The position numbers and the translations under genes were made by a program. A DNA stretch of 64,000 bases from Balaenoptera acutorostrata. Taxonomy: Eukaryota; Chordata; Mammalia; Artiodactyla; Balaenopteridae. The stretch spans positions 32,280,428-32,344,427 of the forward strand of contig NC_080081.1 in the NCBI RefSeq assembly GCF_949987535.1, written 5' to 3'. Shown here in pieces: positions 44,740-55,944 of this stretch (position 1 is its first letter; each line of letters opens with the position of its first letter). The notes under the pieces were generated by a model. It was given only the letters and a program-made list of their open reading frames with translations, was not told the DNA's origin and ran no database searches.

Positions 44740-46590
44740 TCAAAAACATCATGAATTTGTAGGGTATTCATCTTACATAAGTTATTTTCTTTCTATATCT
44801 GCTTAGCTTAAATGTGCTTAGATTTCATTCTTTTCTTTTCCTCTGGTAATACCTGTTGGACTGTGTGTGTGTGTGTGTGTGTGTGTATAATCTACTGATG
44901 GAAAATTTTTTTTCTTCTTTAGTTGACTGTTATCAAGCATTGGAGGATTTGCTAGTATTGAACTATCCTTGCATTAGGAGCAAACCCTTTAAAAAAATAA
45001 TTTATTACTTTTTATAACTTTGCTTGATTCTATTTGATAACTTGGAAAGATATTTAGAATATGTACATCTGTATTCACAAGTGAGATTGGTCTATAATAT
45101 TTTTCTTGGTGCTGAATCAGATTTTTGTATAATAATTTTGGTGGATACATAAATTAACTTAGAAAGTATTCATGTCTTTCCTTGCTCTGTAATTGGAACT
45201 GTCTCTTCAAGGCTAATACTCAGGTGTGAACCACTGGATCATAGTTTTTTTTTTTTTTTTTATGTTACCCCAGTGGGTAGATTACATATGTAATCTTTTT
45301 TCCAATTTTGTCTGTATCTGTCCATTAAAGTTTTCAGCTTCTTTTCGGATCAAGTTTTGGCTAGGAAATATTCCATTTGCTTTTTAAAATTATTTATTTT
45401 ATATTGGAATATAATTGCCATGTATTACATTGTATTAGTTTCAGGTGATTTGTGAAATGATTACCACAATAAGCTTAGTTTACATCTGTCACCACACATA
45501 GTTACGATCGCTTTTTTCTTGTGAAGAGAACTTTTAAGATCTACTCTCTTAGCAACATTCAAATAATCTGATACCTTACTGTTAACTGTAGTCAGCTTTA
45601 CATTACATCCTCAGGACTTACTTATTCTATAACTGGAAGGCTGTACTTTCTGACCACTTTCACCCATTTTGCCCACCCCCATACTCAGCCTCTGGCAACC
45701 ACCAGTCTCTTCTCTGTATCTGTGATCTCTGGATATCTGTATGTACCCATTTGCTTTATAGGCTTTTAAATTTGTTACCTTGGGATAACATGTATTATGG
45801 TATTCCCTATGCATAATTACATTTCTGCTGTAACACACTTTTTTCTTATTCCCAATATTGTCTTTTTTTTTTTAAACTGTTCTTTCCATAAATGGTCCAT
45901 GTGTTGCTTTGCTGTTTTATTATTTTTCTTTTATAAAAATTCTTTTGGTTTTTTAAAATCATTTCTACTCTTTTTCCTTGTTTTCTTTTTCATGACTTTT
46001 TGCTTATATTTTTTCAATTCTCTGTCCTCATCTATTTCTTCTTGCTTTGTCTTTTTTTCAAAAAAAAAGAAAAAAACCTTTAACTATGAAGGCATTGACA
46101 TTAGAAATATTGTTCTGAATATATCCTTTGCTATATTCTATGTGTTTTTATTGAGGAATTACTCCCCTTTTCATTGTTTTTAGATAGTTGGTAATTTTAT
46201 TTCTTCTTTGAATCAAGAATTTCTAGGAATGTGTTTTTAAATTTCTGATTACTATTTTTAGGTCTTCAATTTTGTATTTCCATCTAAATTTTGATTTACA
46301 TTCAGAGATTGTAATCTGTAAAACATTCTCATTTTTAAATCACTAACATTTTTTTTTTAATGTCTAAGTATATGATTTACTTTTATAAATATTCCCTAGA
46401 GATTTGAATAACGGTATCTTCTCTATTGAGGAATGTGATTTTCTATTTTTCATCTGCTAAATTGTTTGTTGATTTGTTTTAAATTATTTTATGTTCTAAC
46501 TTATATCTGTTCTGTTAAATTTGATTAATTCAAAAAGTGTGGTGTATTGAGTTTTACATTCTAATCATATTTTTACATCTTCATTAAACT
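44740..46590 (-). repeat. L1 mosaic, antisense
   Basis: 44740-45340 resembles antisense ORF2 ('gaactatccttgcattaggagcaaaccc', 'tctgtattcacaagtgagattgg'). 45375-45740 is an antisense L1 3' UTR ('tggaatataattgccatg', 'aatgattaccacaataagc', 'cagcctctggcaaccacca'). 45760-46590 is again antisense ORF2 ('atttctaggaatgtgtttttaaatttct'). At least two L1 copies are interleaved. A (GT)n tract is at 44862-44886. The 128-codon frame at 45797-46183 is T-rich antisense L1. Confidence 0.75.
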
Positions 46591-46594
46591 TAAA

Positions 46595-47560
46595 ATTTAT
46601 TTTTTGTTATTTTAAATTTTTGTGAAATATAAGTGACATAAAACTTAACCATTCCTCTCCCCATAGCCCTTGTCAATCACCACCATACTTTCTGGTGTTT
46701 TGAGTTTGACTATTTTAGATACCTCATATAACTAGCATCATACATTATTTGTCTTTTTGTGTCTGGCTTATTTCAATTAGCATGATGTCCTCAACGTTTA
46801 TCTATATTATAGCATGTGTCAAGATTTCTTCTTTTGAGATTGAATAATATTACGTTGTATTTATGCTACATGAACATGGATGTTTGAATGTCTTTTGAGT
46901 CCCTGCTTTAAATTCTTTGGGGTATATAACTGGAAGTGGAATTGCTGTATATTGTTGTAATTCTTTGTTTAATTTTTTGAGGACTTGCTATACCATTTAC
47001 CACAGTAGCTACACCACTTTGCATTTTCATCAGCAGTGCAAAAGGGGTCCAGTTTCTCTGCATCCTGGCTAATACTTGTTATTTTCTGGACTTTAAAAAA
47101 AAGCCATTCTGATGGGTTTGAAGTAACATCTCATTGTGGTTGTCATTTGCATTTCTGTAATAATTAGTGATGTTGAGCATCTTTTCATGTGCTTACTGAC
47201 CATTTGTGTATCTTTGGAGGAATGTCTAAGTCATTTGCCCATTTTTTAGTTGGATTTTTGTTGTTGAATTGTAGGAGTTCTTTGTATATTCTGGGTACAA
47301 ACCTCTTATCAAATACATGATTTGCAAATATTTTTCTCCCATTCTGTGGGTTGCCTTTTCACTCTGTTGATAGTATCCTTTTGATACACAAAAGCTCTCA
47401 GTTTTGCTTTAGTGCAGTTTATCTGTTTTTTCTTTTGTCGGCTATGCTTTTGGTGTCATATCCAAGAAATCATTGGCAAATCCATTATCATGCAGCTTTT
47501 CTCCTGTGTTTTATTTTAAGTTTTATAATTTTATGTCTTCATTAAATTTTGGTAGATTTG
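46595..47560 (-). mobile_element. L1 3' UTR and ORF2 end, antisense
   Basis: Continuous antisense order: 'tacctcatataactagcatca', 'gtgtctggcttatttcaattagcat', 'aactggaagtggaattgctg', 'attagtgatgttgagcatcttttcatgtg' and 'ctcccattctgtgggttgcctttt'. It is about 950 bases, 5' truncated. All frames are broken. Confidence 0.9.
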
Positions 47561-47564
47561 CTTG

Positions 47565-48730
47565 TATATTTACCTGTGTATTGTTAGGGACATATTAACT
47601 CCATGACTCTTTTTAAAATTATCCTTCTTTTTTGTATTGAATGCCTTTAAAATTAAATTCATCCTAGACTGATGTTAATACTGCCATTCCTGTTTTCTTT
47701 TTGAGAGAGACTTTAAATACATCTGATTTTACTGTACTAAATGACTTATTCTGTCATTAACTTTTCCTTTTTAATTTGTTTTGTTTGTTTTATAATATAA
47801 AGTAGTGTTTTCTTCAGCATTTTGTTTTTTCTTTTACCCATTTTATTATCTCAGCTTTTTAATAGTCACATTAACATAATAACTGTCCCTGTGTTTTTCC
47901 TAATTATGATTTTTTTATTCATTTCTTCATACTTTTGTGAATTTAATCAAATTGATATTTATAGTCTTTTATTTCCTACATGACCCCCATCAATTTGGAA
48001 GATATGCTTCACTGTGCTGTTTGACTAATAGTATTCCAACCCCAACTTCATGTTTATAGCTCGTGTAGTGCTTGTGTAGTGCTGATGTGTGAGAAAGAAA
48101 ATGCACCATTTCCTTAGGACAACTCTGTTTGACAAAATTTTTTTTTTTTTTTTTTGGTAATGTACTGCCATTGCCAGAACATTTTAGTAACTGATATACA
48201 AATCTCTGGTGTCTACAGTGTGAAGGGCCCCCTCTTAGATGTGATGCCATTGGTTGCCTGTTGCTTGCTGTGATAAGAGTTAGGAAATAACTTTTCCACT
48301 ACGTCTTACAGCAAGGTGCTTGCCATTTTTCTTAAAGTCTCTCCTTTGTGAGTTTTCATTATATTGGCACCCTGATATCGTGGAGTACTAGGGATGTTTT
48401 ATTCTAAGGTTAGGAGTCTACGGACACATTGTACTGCTAGCACTATTTTCATAATTTGCTAGAGGTTTCTATTTTAAGAGTACTTCATTGATCTCTTCAA
48501 ACCTTGGGCAGAAAAATTACTTTAGCCCTAATTTAGTTTTAAAAAGATTTGAGATTGTTATCCCAGTTTCTAACCTTAACTTGGAAATCATAACAATCTT
48601 TGATCTCCATATAGTTAAAATATTTTCTGAAAAGTCTTGTTGTGAAATCATAAACTGTGTACTGGGAACAATCACAGTCATGAAAATCAACTAATTCTCA
48701 CTGAGTATGTATAATGCGCATGGGGTTGTG
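47565..48730. other. Probable further L1 debris, then unassigned
   Basis: T-rich sequence to about 47980 is likely old L1 antisense. After that nothing was recognised. A T-run at 48139-48156. Confidence 0.4.
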
Positions 48731-48744
48731 TTTAGATCTTGCCT

Positions 48745-49100
48745 TCGTTTGGTTGGGCTGCCTTAACAAAATGCTGCAGACTCAGTAGCTTAAGCAACAC
48801 AGATTCATTTGCTCACGGTTCTGGGTACTGATAGTCCCAGACCAGGGTTGGTCTGTAGTGAGGACTTTCCTCCTGGCTTGCAGATGGCCATCTTCTCCCT
48901 GTGTCCTCACATGACAGAGACAGTGTGCACTGGTGTCTCTTCTTATAAGGACACCAGCCCTATTGGATTAGAGCCCTACCTTATTTAACCGTTATCACCT
49001 CCTCATAGGCCATATCTCCAAATACAGTCACATTGGGGGTTAGGCTTCAACAAAAACATTTTGGGCAGACACACACATTCTGTCCATAACAGACCAAAAG
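48745..49100 (-). repeat. MaLR LTR (MST/MLT1-like), antisense
   Basis: 'ggttgggctgccttaacaaaatgctgcagactcagtagctt', 'ctcacggttctgg', 'tggcttgcagatggccatcttc', 'tcttataaggacaccagcccta' and 'ccaaatacagtcacattgggggttagg' follow the reverse complement of a MaLR LTR from end to end. Solo LTR. Confidence 0.92.
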
Positions 49101-49104
49101 CCTA

Positions 49105-49535
49105 AATTCTTGAAAAATAAGGCTTTAACTCTTGGTTAAGTTTCCTATCAGAGTGAGTTGTTAATAGTTTGACTTTGAACCACGCAAGTAAAATTACACA
49201 TTCATGTCCTTATATAAATAATTTGAAGAGATCAAAACCTCACCCAGAGAAGGTCTTTGTAAAATTGCCATGTGAACAAGTATGTTGGTTTGTGAGAAAG
49301 GATATATAACTGGGTTTTTTTCCTCAAAATAAAGATATGGTCTCCAAAGATTTGTTGTTGGCCCTATGTAGAGTAATTCTTAGGGATCAGCAAGAAAATA
49401 CTTCGGCTTCTGGCTGTACCTCAGTGGTTGCTTTTCAAGCAGGACATTAGCGAAGAAGGGAACAAAGTAAAGGCTATTCTTTATCCATTTTTCCTCTTTT
49501 TGGGAAGATGTTTTATTTCATTTGGATCTAAGGCA
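49105..49535. other. Unassigned sequence
   Basis: Nothing recognised. Confidence 0.4.
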
Positions 49536-49539
49536 AGAA

Positions 49540-49565
49540 AACACGTATTTACTGAATGCCTACTG
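49540..49565 (-). repeat. L2 3'-end fragment, left part
   Basis: 'gtatttactgaatgcctactgca' is the antisense opening of L2. The rest of the same element resumes after the MLT1 LTR at about 50020. Confidence 0.6.
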
Positions 49566-50015
49566 CAGTGGGTTGAACGGTGGCTCTCAAAAAGATTTGT
49601 CCATTTCTGAATTTGTCAAACATGTGAATGTTACCTTATTTGGAAGAAGAGTTTTTGCAGATGCACTCAAGTTAAGGACCTTGAGATGAGGCCATTCTGG
49701 ATTACCTGGGTGAGCCCTAAATCCCATAAGTGTCCTTACAAGAGTCAGAAGAGAGGAAGGCAGTATGAAGACAGAGGCAGGTATTGGAGGGATGCTGCCA
49801 CAAGCCAAGAAACACCATGTAATGCCAACAGACACCAGAAGCTTGAAGAGGCAAGGAAGAGATTCTCTTCCAGAGCCTTCTGAGTGGTGTGGCCCTGTCA
49901 CCACCTTAATTTTGGACTTCCGGCCTCCAGAAGTGTGAGAGCGGAATTTCGGTGTTAGCCACCAAGTTTGTGGTAATTTGTTAGGGCAGCTTCAGGAAAC
50001 TAATCCCTACCCCAT
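49566..50015 (+). repeat. MLT1 (MaLR) LTR, sense
   Basis: Full-length order: 'gtgggttgaacggtggc', 'gtgaatgttaccttatttggaa', 'aggaccttgagatgaggcc', 'agtgtccttacaagagtcagaag', 'ccacaagccaagaaacacc', 'cggcctccagaagtgtgagag' and 'gccaccaagtttgtggtaatttgtta'. A 105-codon antisense frame (49587-49904) is spurious. It splits an L2 element. Confidence 0.95.
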
Positions 50016-50019
50016 CCCC

Positions 50020-50150
50020 CTGCCACGGGGAAGGCATTCTGCTAAATGCTAGAGGTGCAGAATTGAGCAAGACAAGGTCCTTGTCACTAAGAAATCAACG
50101 TTTTTTGAAATGTAAACAAGAACCTAGTAAAACATTACAATAAATTGTGT
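50020..50150 (-). repeat. L2 3'-end fragment, right part
   Basis: 'gaaggcattctgctaaatgctagaggtgcagaattgagcaagacaaggtccttgtc' fits the continuation of the antisense L2 interrupted at 49565. Confidence 0.65.
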
Positions 50151-50154
50151 AGTA

Positions 50155-50570
50155 GAAGTTTGTACAGAGTGTACTGAGAGCATTGAAGGGTACAGCTAAC
50201 TTTGCTAATTTGGAGAGTTTGGAGATTCATTGAGGATGAAACTTTCCATCTGGGTTTGAATGAGGAGTAAGAGTGTGCCTGGAAGAAAGGGGATGAGGGA
50301 GACACGTGTGGGAAATATTATGTCCTGCTCCTTTAACCTCCATCTGGGAGACAAGCACCCCATCTGCAAGCTCAGTATTTTCAAGTATTGAGAGGAGAGC
50401 TGTTTCTTGAAGTGACATTGTCAACTTGAAGCTGCCGGGCTCAAGTAGTTTGTCTCTGTGATAAATGTAAAAGATATTTAAGAAAATCAGTCCCTTTGGC
50501 AGCTCAGAGAGGAGTATGAAGTCAGTGCCCTATGTGTCCTGAGGCCACAGTTATAAAGACTTTCTATGCT
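50155..50570. other. Unassigned sequence
   Basis: Nothing recognised. Confidence 0.4.
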
Positions 50571-50575
50571 CTATG

Positions 50576-50850
50576 ATTGGGGGTCTGCAAACTTTTGCAT
50601 CAAGAGCCAGAAAGTAAATATTCTAGACTTTGTTGGCCATGTAAGGTGTCTGGGGGTGTGTGTATATATGTGTATATATACTTATTTTTCCAAACACACA
50701 CACACACACATATATATATATGTATGTTTGCAGCCATTGTGTGTGTGTGTGTGTGTGTAGATATAAAATAACCCTTTAAAAATGTAAAAATTATTTTTGG
50801 GGAGCAGGCCTTACAAAAACAGGCCATGGGTTCTGTTTGGTCTGACTCTT
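50576..50850 (+). repeat. Non-autonomous DNA-transposon-like fragment with CA/TG repeats
   Basis: 'gggggtctgcaaacttttgcatcaagagccagaaagtaaatattctagactttgttggcca' at the left and 'cttacaaaaacaggccatggg' at the right are the two halves of a widespread mammalian medium-reiterated element, probably hAT-Charlie type (name not certain). The middle is replaced by (CA)n, (TA)n and (TG)n runs at 50690-50759. Confidence 0.55.
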
Positions 50851-50854
50851 GTTC

Positions 50855-51975
50855 TATGATATAATAATATCTTAAATTAGGGGTCTTTTTTCCTTTCAAA
50901 AGGAGAGTCAAGTGTTTTTCTGCTATAAAGAACAGAGATTAAATATGAACAGCTTAAAATCTGAGCCAAGGTATGATTGATTGAACTTTATAGCTTTCTA
51001 ACCTCAAACAAAGATTGAAGGAGTGTAGAAACGGCCAGATAAATGCTTAAGTTTTATTTAATATCTTTGCCTTTTTTTTTTTTTTATAAATGGAACCTGA
51101 AAAGTATATATTTCAAAGATCCGAAAAGAAGAGGAAGCGTGCCGTCTTGATGATTTCTTTAATAATACCACTTTAAAAGACTACATTTCTGTTTAGTAAC
51201 TGACAGCACTTTTAAAAGACCATTTCTTTTTCGTGGCACAGATGTTTCTCTATGTGAGACGTGTTGTACTTTTCAAGATGCTTCAACAAGGTTGTGTTCT
51301 TTAGGATGAATGATTAAATGGACATTTCAGATCATCTTGTGAAAGGACTTTATTATTAGATTGTCTTCTCTTTTTTCACTCACAGCTCCTGAAACATCCC
51401 GAACAAAGTGCTTTTATCTTTAGAAGCTATCAACAAATTATTGTTTTAAATTCTTTCAAGGTAAGCTGGTATAGCTACCTCAGAGATGACTTATTTTTAG
51501 TTCCAACAAAACTGTTGCAAATTAGGTGTTATAAAAACATTATACTGAGCTTAAAATGAAAAGAATATTAAGGATATTTCAAAAGCTGTCTTACAGCTCA
51601 GACTTTCTTTCAGACTGTAGTACAGTTCCCATTTGTTCTTCTTTCGCCCACTGAGTACATAGAATTCAATTGAATCAATACAAATTTCTAAAGCAAAAGG
51701 TAATTCTGGATACAAATTATAGAAATCAATTTCAAATACAGCATTAGAATACTTAGTAGTCAGTCTTATGCTTCATGTGGTATTCATATCCTGTTTCTAG
51801 GGTACAAACCCCTCCCCTACCAACACCACCAAGTCCTAACCTCAGTCTCCTTCTTCTTTTAGCCATTATCTCTCACCCTTTCCTTCTTGCAGAGGAGAAT
51901 ACCAAGTCAGTTAAATTCAGACCAACTGTGATGTAGTTGGTGAAATCTGGCAAAAAGAATTAGAATCCTATTTCT
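50855..51975. other. Unassigned sequence
   Basis: Nothing recognised. A T-run is at 51070-51085. Confidence 0.4.
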
Positions 51976-51979
51976 TCCA

Positions 51980-52125
51980 GGACCTGTTTAGTTATTTACA
52001 CCCACTCATCTGTAAAACGGGGACAGCGTTTATTCTGCATTTGTTGAGAGGATTACAGAAGCTGTGTGCAAAGTTTCATCACAGTGCTTGGCACAGATAT
52101 GGCCAATAGATAGTAGTACATATTA
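51980..52125 (+). repeat. MIR 3' half, sense
   Basis: 'ctcatctgtaaaacggggaca', 'gttgagaggattacagaag' and 'cacagtgcttggcacagatatgg' follow MIR. Confidence 0.7.
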
Positions 52126-52129
52126 TTCT

Positions 52130-53075
52130 TAGACAATGTTCTACTCTCCAATCTAGAGGAAGAGAGAGAGAACACATTGAATAACTTGTAATGTTAAAGC
52201 TGTGAGAAGAACTGTAGTAGAGGGAAGTAATGGTAATTCCTTCTAGAGGTTCTATGAAGCTCTGTAGAGGGATGGCCTATGAGCCACACCTTGTTGGGTG
52301 GGTTGCTTTGAATGGGTGGAGGGAGAGGAAAGGGCTGTCTAGACACAGGAAGCAGCTTGAGCTCAGGGTGAGGCAGGAAGTGCTGGGTGTGTATAGGGCT
52401 GAGGTCCACTGTGGCTGATTTAGCCCACAGCAATGCTTTCTTTGGAAATATACAATGCTTTCAAAAATTTAAGCCAACAGAGTAACCTGAGAGATTTCAC
52501 TTAAATCTACATTTCCAATTTTTCTTGAAAAATTTGTTTACAGCTGTTGGTTGAAGCTTATCACCATTTCTTAGCCTCACATTGTTTTAATTAATATATT
52601 TTAGCATTTTAATATAGCTCAAATCTTCTTCCATTATTGTCAAAAATGTCTTGGTTACTATTGCTGCTTTATTCAGTGTGTTCTGGTAGGCAATCTCTGT
52701 TGGCTTGGATTGATATTTTTGTCATGTTAAGGAAGCATTCTTTTCTTTCTTCACTAAGAATTATCATTAAGAATAGACTTTGAATGTTATCAGGTGTTTT
52801 GGGGCATGTTATATTATGATTTTTCTTTTTGACATGTTGATGCTTTGCATTATAGTATGTTTCTTTTCTATAGTAAATTAGTAAGTGTCCCATGTTTTTC
52901 TGTACTCTAGAGCATCAGAATGATCTTTGCTTTTAAAAGTTACTGTAAAATATATTACCTATTCTTTAAATGTTGAGAAACTTCATGTTTGTATCTATCT
53001 TTTTAAAATAATTATTTGTTCTTTTTCCCCCCTGCAACCCCACTGAATTGGATCTGTAGTTATTGATTCAGTCAG
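52130..53075. other. Unassigned; part possibly old L1 antisense
   Basis: 52560-53040 is T-rich and may be antisense L1 ORF2, but no diagnostic motif was found. Confidence 0.35.
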
Positions 53076-53091
53076 ATTTCCTACTTCTTTT

Positions 53092-53283
53092 TTTTTTTTT
53101 TTTTTAGTATTTATTTATTTATTTGGCTGCGCCGGGTCTTATTGTGGCATGCGGGATCTTTTAGTTGCGGCATTCAGGCTCTTAGTTGTAGCATGTGGGA
53201 TCTAGTTCCCTGACCAGGGATCGAACCTGGGCCCCTACGTCGGGAGCTCGGAGTCTTAACTACTGGACCGCCAGGGAAGTCCC
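53092..53283 (-). repeat. Short CHR/Bov-tA-like tRNA SINE, copy 7
   Basis: Minus-strand head GGGACTTCCCTGGCGGTCCA, B box GGTTCGATCCCTGG and an (AAAT)n tail. Exact 12-base target duplication 'cctacttctttt' is at 53080-53091 and 53284-53295. Confidence 0.93.
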
Positions 53284-53464
53284 CCTACTTCTTTTAACTC
53301 AATATTGATTAATAGCCTTGGTTACCTCCAAAATTTAGTAGCATAAATTTAAGCGTAATATATTTAAAAAGTTTTTACTTGGTAGTTAAGAGCAATTCTT
53401 AATTTCATGATTTTTATATCTTATATCTTTGAAATAAACTAGTTTATGATTTATTCTTTTTTAA

Positions 53465-55080
53465 TTTTTTCTTCCTGTTTTATTGAGGTATAAGTAGCAT
53501 ACAGCACTGTATAAGTTTAAGGTGTACAGCATAATGATTTGACTTACATATATTATCACGTGATCACTACAAGTTTAGTGAACATCGTTTCGTGTAGATA
53601 CAAATATTTCCTTGTAACGAGAACTCTTAGGATTTATTCTCTTAACTTTCATATATAACATACAGCAGTGTTAATTAATCATGTTGTACATTGCACACCT
53701 AATACATACTTATCCTATAACGGGAAGTTTGTACCCTTTGATCACCTTCATCCAAATCCCCCTCTCTTCTCCTCTTATCTCTTTTTCCATGAATTTGTTT
53801 GTTTTGAAGTATAATTGACCTACAACACTATGTTAGTTTCTGGTGCACAACACAGTAATTTGATATTTATGTACATTACAAAATGATCACCATGGTAAGT
53901 CTAGTTTCCATCTGTCACCATACAAAGACATTTCAGTACTATTGACTGTATTCCTCATGCTGTACATTTCATCTGTGTGACTCATTTATAACTGGAAGTT
54001 TGTACCTCTTAGGTGACCACCTGTTTGTTCTATTAATCTGTTTCTGTTTTATTATATTTGTTCATTTGTTTTTTAGATTCCACATGTAAGTAAAGTCATA
54101 TGGTATTTCTCTTTCTCTGGCTTATTTCACTTAGCATACTACCTTCTAGGTCCATCCTTATCACAAATGACAAGGTTTCATTCTTTTTTATGGCTGAGTA
54201 ATATTCCATTTTATATATATCTTCTTTACCCATCCATCTATCAATGAGCACTTAGGTTGCTTCCATATCTTGGCTGTTGTAAATAATGCTGCTGTGAACA
54301 TAGGGGTCCATGTATCTTTTTGAATCAGTGTTTTTGTTTTCTTTGGAAAAATATCCAGAAGTGGAATTGCTAGATCACATGAGAGTTCTATTTTTAATTT
54401 TTTTTTTAACATCTTTATTGGAGTATAATTGCTTTACAATGGTGTGTTAGTTTCTGCTTTATAACAGAGTGAATCAGTTATACATATACATATGTTCCCA
54501 TATCTCTTCCCTCTTGTGTCTCCCTCCCTCCCACCCTCCTTATCCCACCCCTCTAGGTGGTCACAAACAACCGAGCTGATCTCCCTGTGCTATGTGGCTG
54601 CTTCCCACTTATTTTTAATTTTTTGAGGAAACTCTGTACTGTTTTCCATAGTGGCTACACCAGTTTACATTCCCACCAACAGTGCACAAGGGTTCAATTT
54701 TCTCCACATCCTCCTAACAATTGTTTTTTGTTGTCTTTTTGATAGTAGCCTTTCTGACAGGTGTGGGGTGATATCTCATTGTAGTTTGGATTTGCATTTT
54801 CCTGACGATTAGTGATGTTGAACATCTTTTCATGTGTCTTTTGGCTGTCTTTATGTCTTCCTTGGAAAAATGTCTGTTCAGGTTCTCTGCCCATTTTCTA
54901 ATTGGGATTTTTTTTTTTTATGTTGAGTTGTATGAGTTTCTTTGTATATTTTGGATATTAACCCCTCATCAGATATATCATTTGCAGATATCTTCTCCCA
55001 TTCAGTAGGTGGCCTTTTAATTTTGTTGATAGTTTCCTTCACTGTGCAAAAGCTTTTTAGTTTGATAACTCATTTTACCA
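53465..55080 (-). mobile_element. L1 3' UTR and ORF2 end, antisense
   Basis: 'tgttttattgaggtataagtagcat', two successive 3' UTR-type blocks ('ggtgtacagcataatgattt' and 'ctggtgcacaacacagtaattt'), then 'ctgagtaatattccatttta', 'gaagtggaattgctagatcaca', 'ccaccaacagtgcacaagggtt' and 'ctgtgcaaaagctttttagttt'. About 1.4 kb of L1 without the nested insertion. The two UTR-like blocks suggest that two L1 copies abut near 53810. Confidence 0.88.
54404..54609 (-). mobile_element. Younger L1 3' end nested in older L1
   Basis: T-run, 'aacatctttattggagtataattgc' to 'ctatgtggctgcttcccact'. It is the same type as the copy at 39427, but only about 205 bases long. Target duplication 'tatttttaatttttt' is at 54389-54403 and 54610-54624. 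Confidence 0.93.
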
Positions 55081-55099
55081 TTAAAAAAAAATTCAAGTT

Positions 55100-55790
55100 T
55101 AGTACATTTTTTTCTGTTTTCTGTTGCATTTTCTAATTGGTTATTTCCAAGTGTTTGGATTTTACATTTAGTTATTTTTTAGTTAGAAAATCTGATTTAC
55201 AATTTCTGCATTTTGGTATTTATTTAAAATTCTTTGTCATGGTGTATATGATTAATTTAGGTAAAATTTCTCTATATATTAAAAAGAGTGTATTTACTCA
55301 GTATAAAATTTGACGTAAATATGCTAACTTTTGTCTTTTGCTCTTGAAGAGTTCTGCTTAGCTTCTTGAAGAAAGATAATATGTAAATGAACATTATTTA
55401 GAGTTTCTCAGAGTTGTAGAGCAATTGGAGTCAGTAGGAATTTGGTGAAAAAGTTGACCCCAAGAGATCCTAAGGAAGCCAAAATGACCTAGACATGGAC
55501 AAATTATTATTGCTATTGCAGAGAATATATATATATATATATGTATTTTCAAGGAGATGAGGGACATACTTTAAAGAGCCTTTTTTTTTGGTCTTTATAG
55601 AGTATTATGCATCTATAATACATTCAGTTTCTTAGGTGAATAATGCCATGTGTGGGCATCTTCACTTTGGTTCATTCTCTTTGCTCCTGTTCTGTAGGTG
55701 CACCATGCTTCAAGTACAGGGCAAGTCTTAATATCTTAGCGTTACTTGATTTCTTGTTTCTGATATGTGGTTTATTTTTCTAAGCTGCTT
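55100..55790. other. Unassigned AT-rich sequence
   Basis: Nothing recognised. An (AT)n run is at 55527-55541. Confidence 0.4.
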
Positions 55791-55798
55791 CTTATTCT

Positions 55799-55941
55799 TT
55801 AAATTGAGATATGTATACACACACACGCACACACATATGTATATATATAATATATATATACCCAGAGACCTTAAATTGAGATATATATACACACACACAC
55901 ATACATACATATATATATAATATACATATACCTAGAGACTT
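55799..55941. repeat. Tandem duplication of a 72-bp unit with CA and TA runs
   Basis: Unit 1 at 55799-55870 and unit 2 at 55871-55941 both run 'ttaaattgagatat', then a (CA)n run, then a (TA)n run, then 'cc-agagac'. They differ by several changes within the repeat runs. Confidence 0.85.
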
Positions 55942-55944
55942 TAT

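Noticed and set aside
45797..46183. 128-codon Phe-rich frame
   Set aside because: Antisense L1, low complexity.
49587..49904. 105-codon minus-strand frame
   Set aside because: Antisense of an MLT1 LTR.
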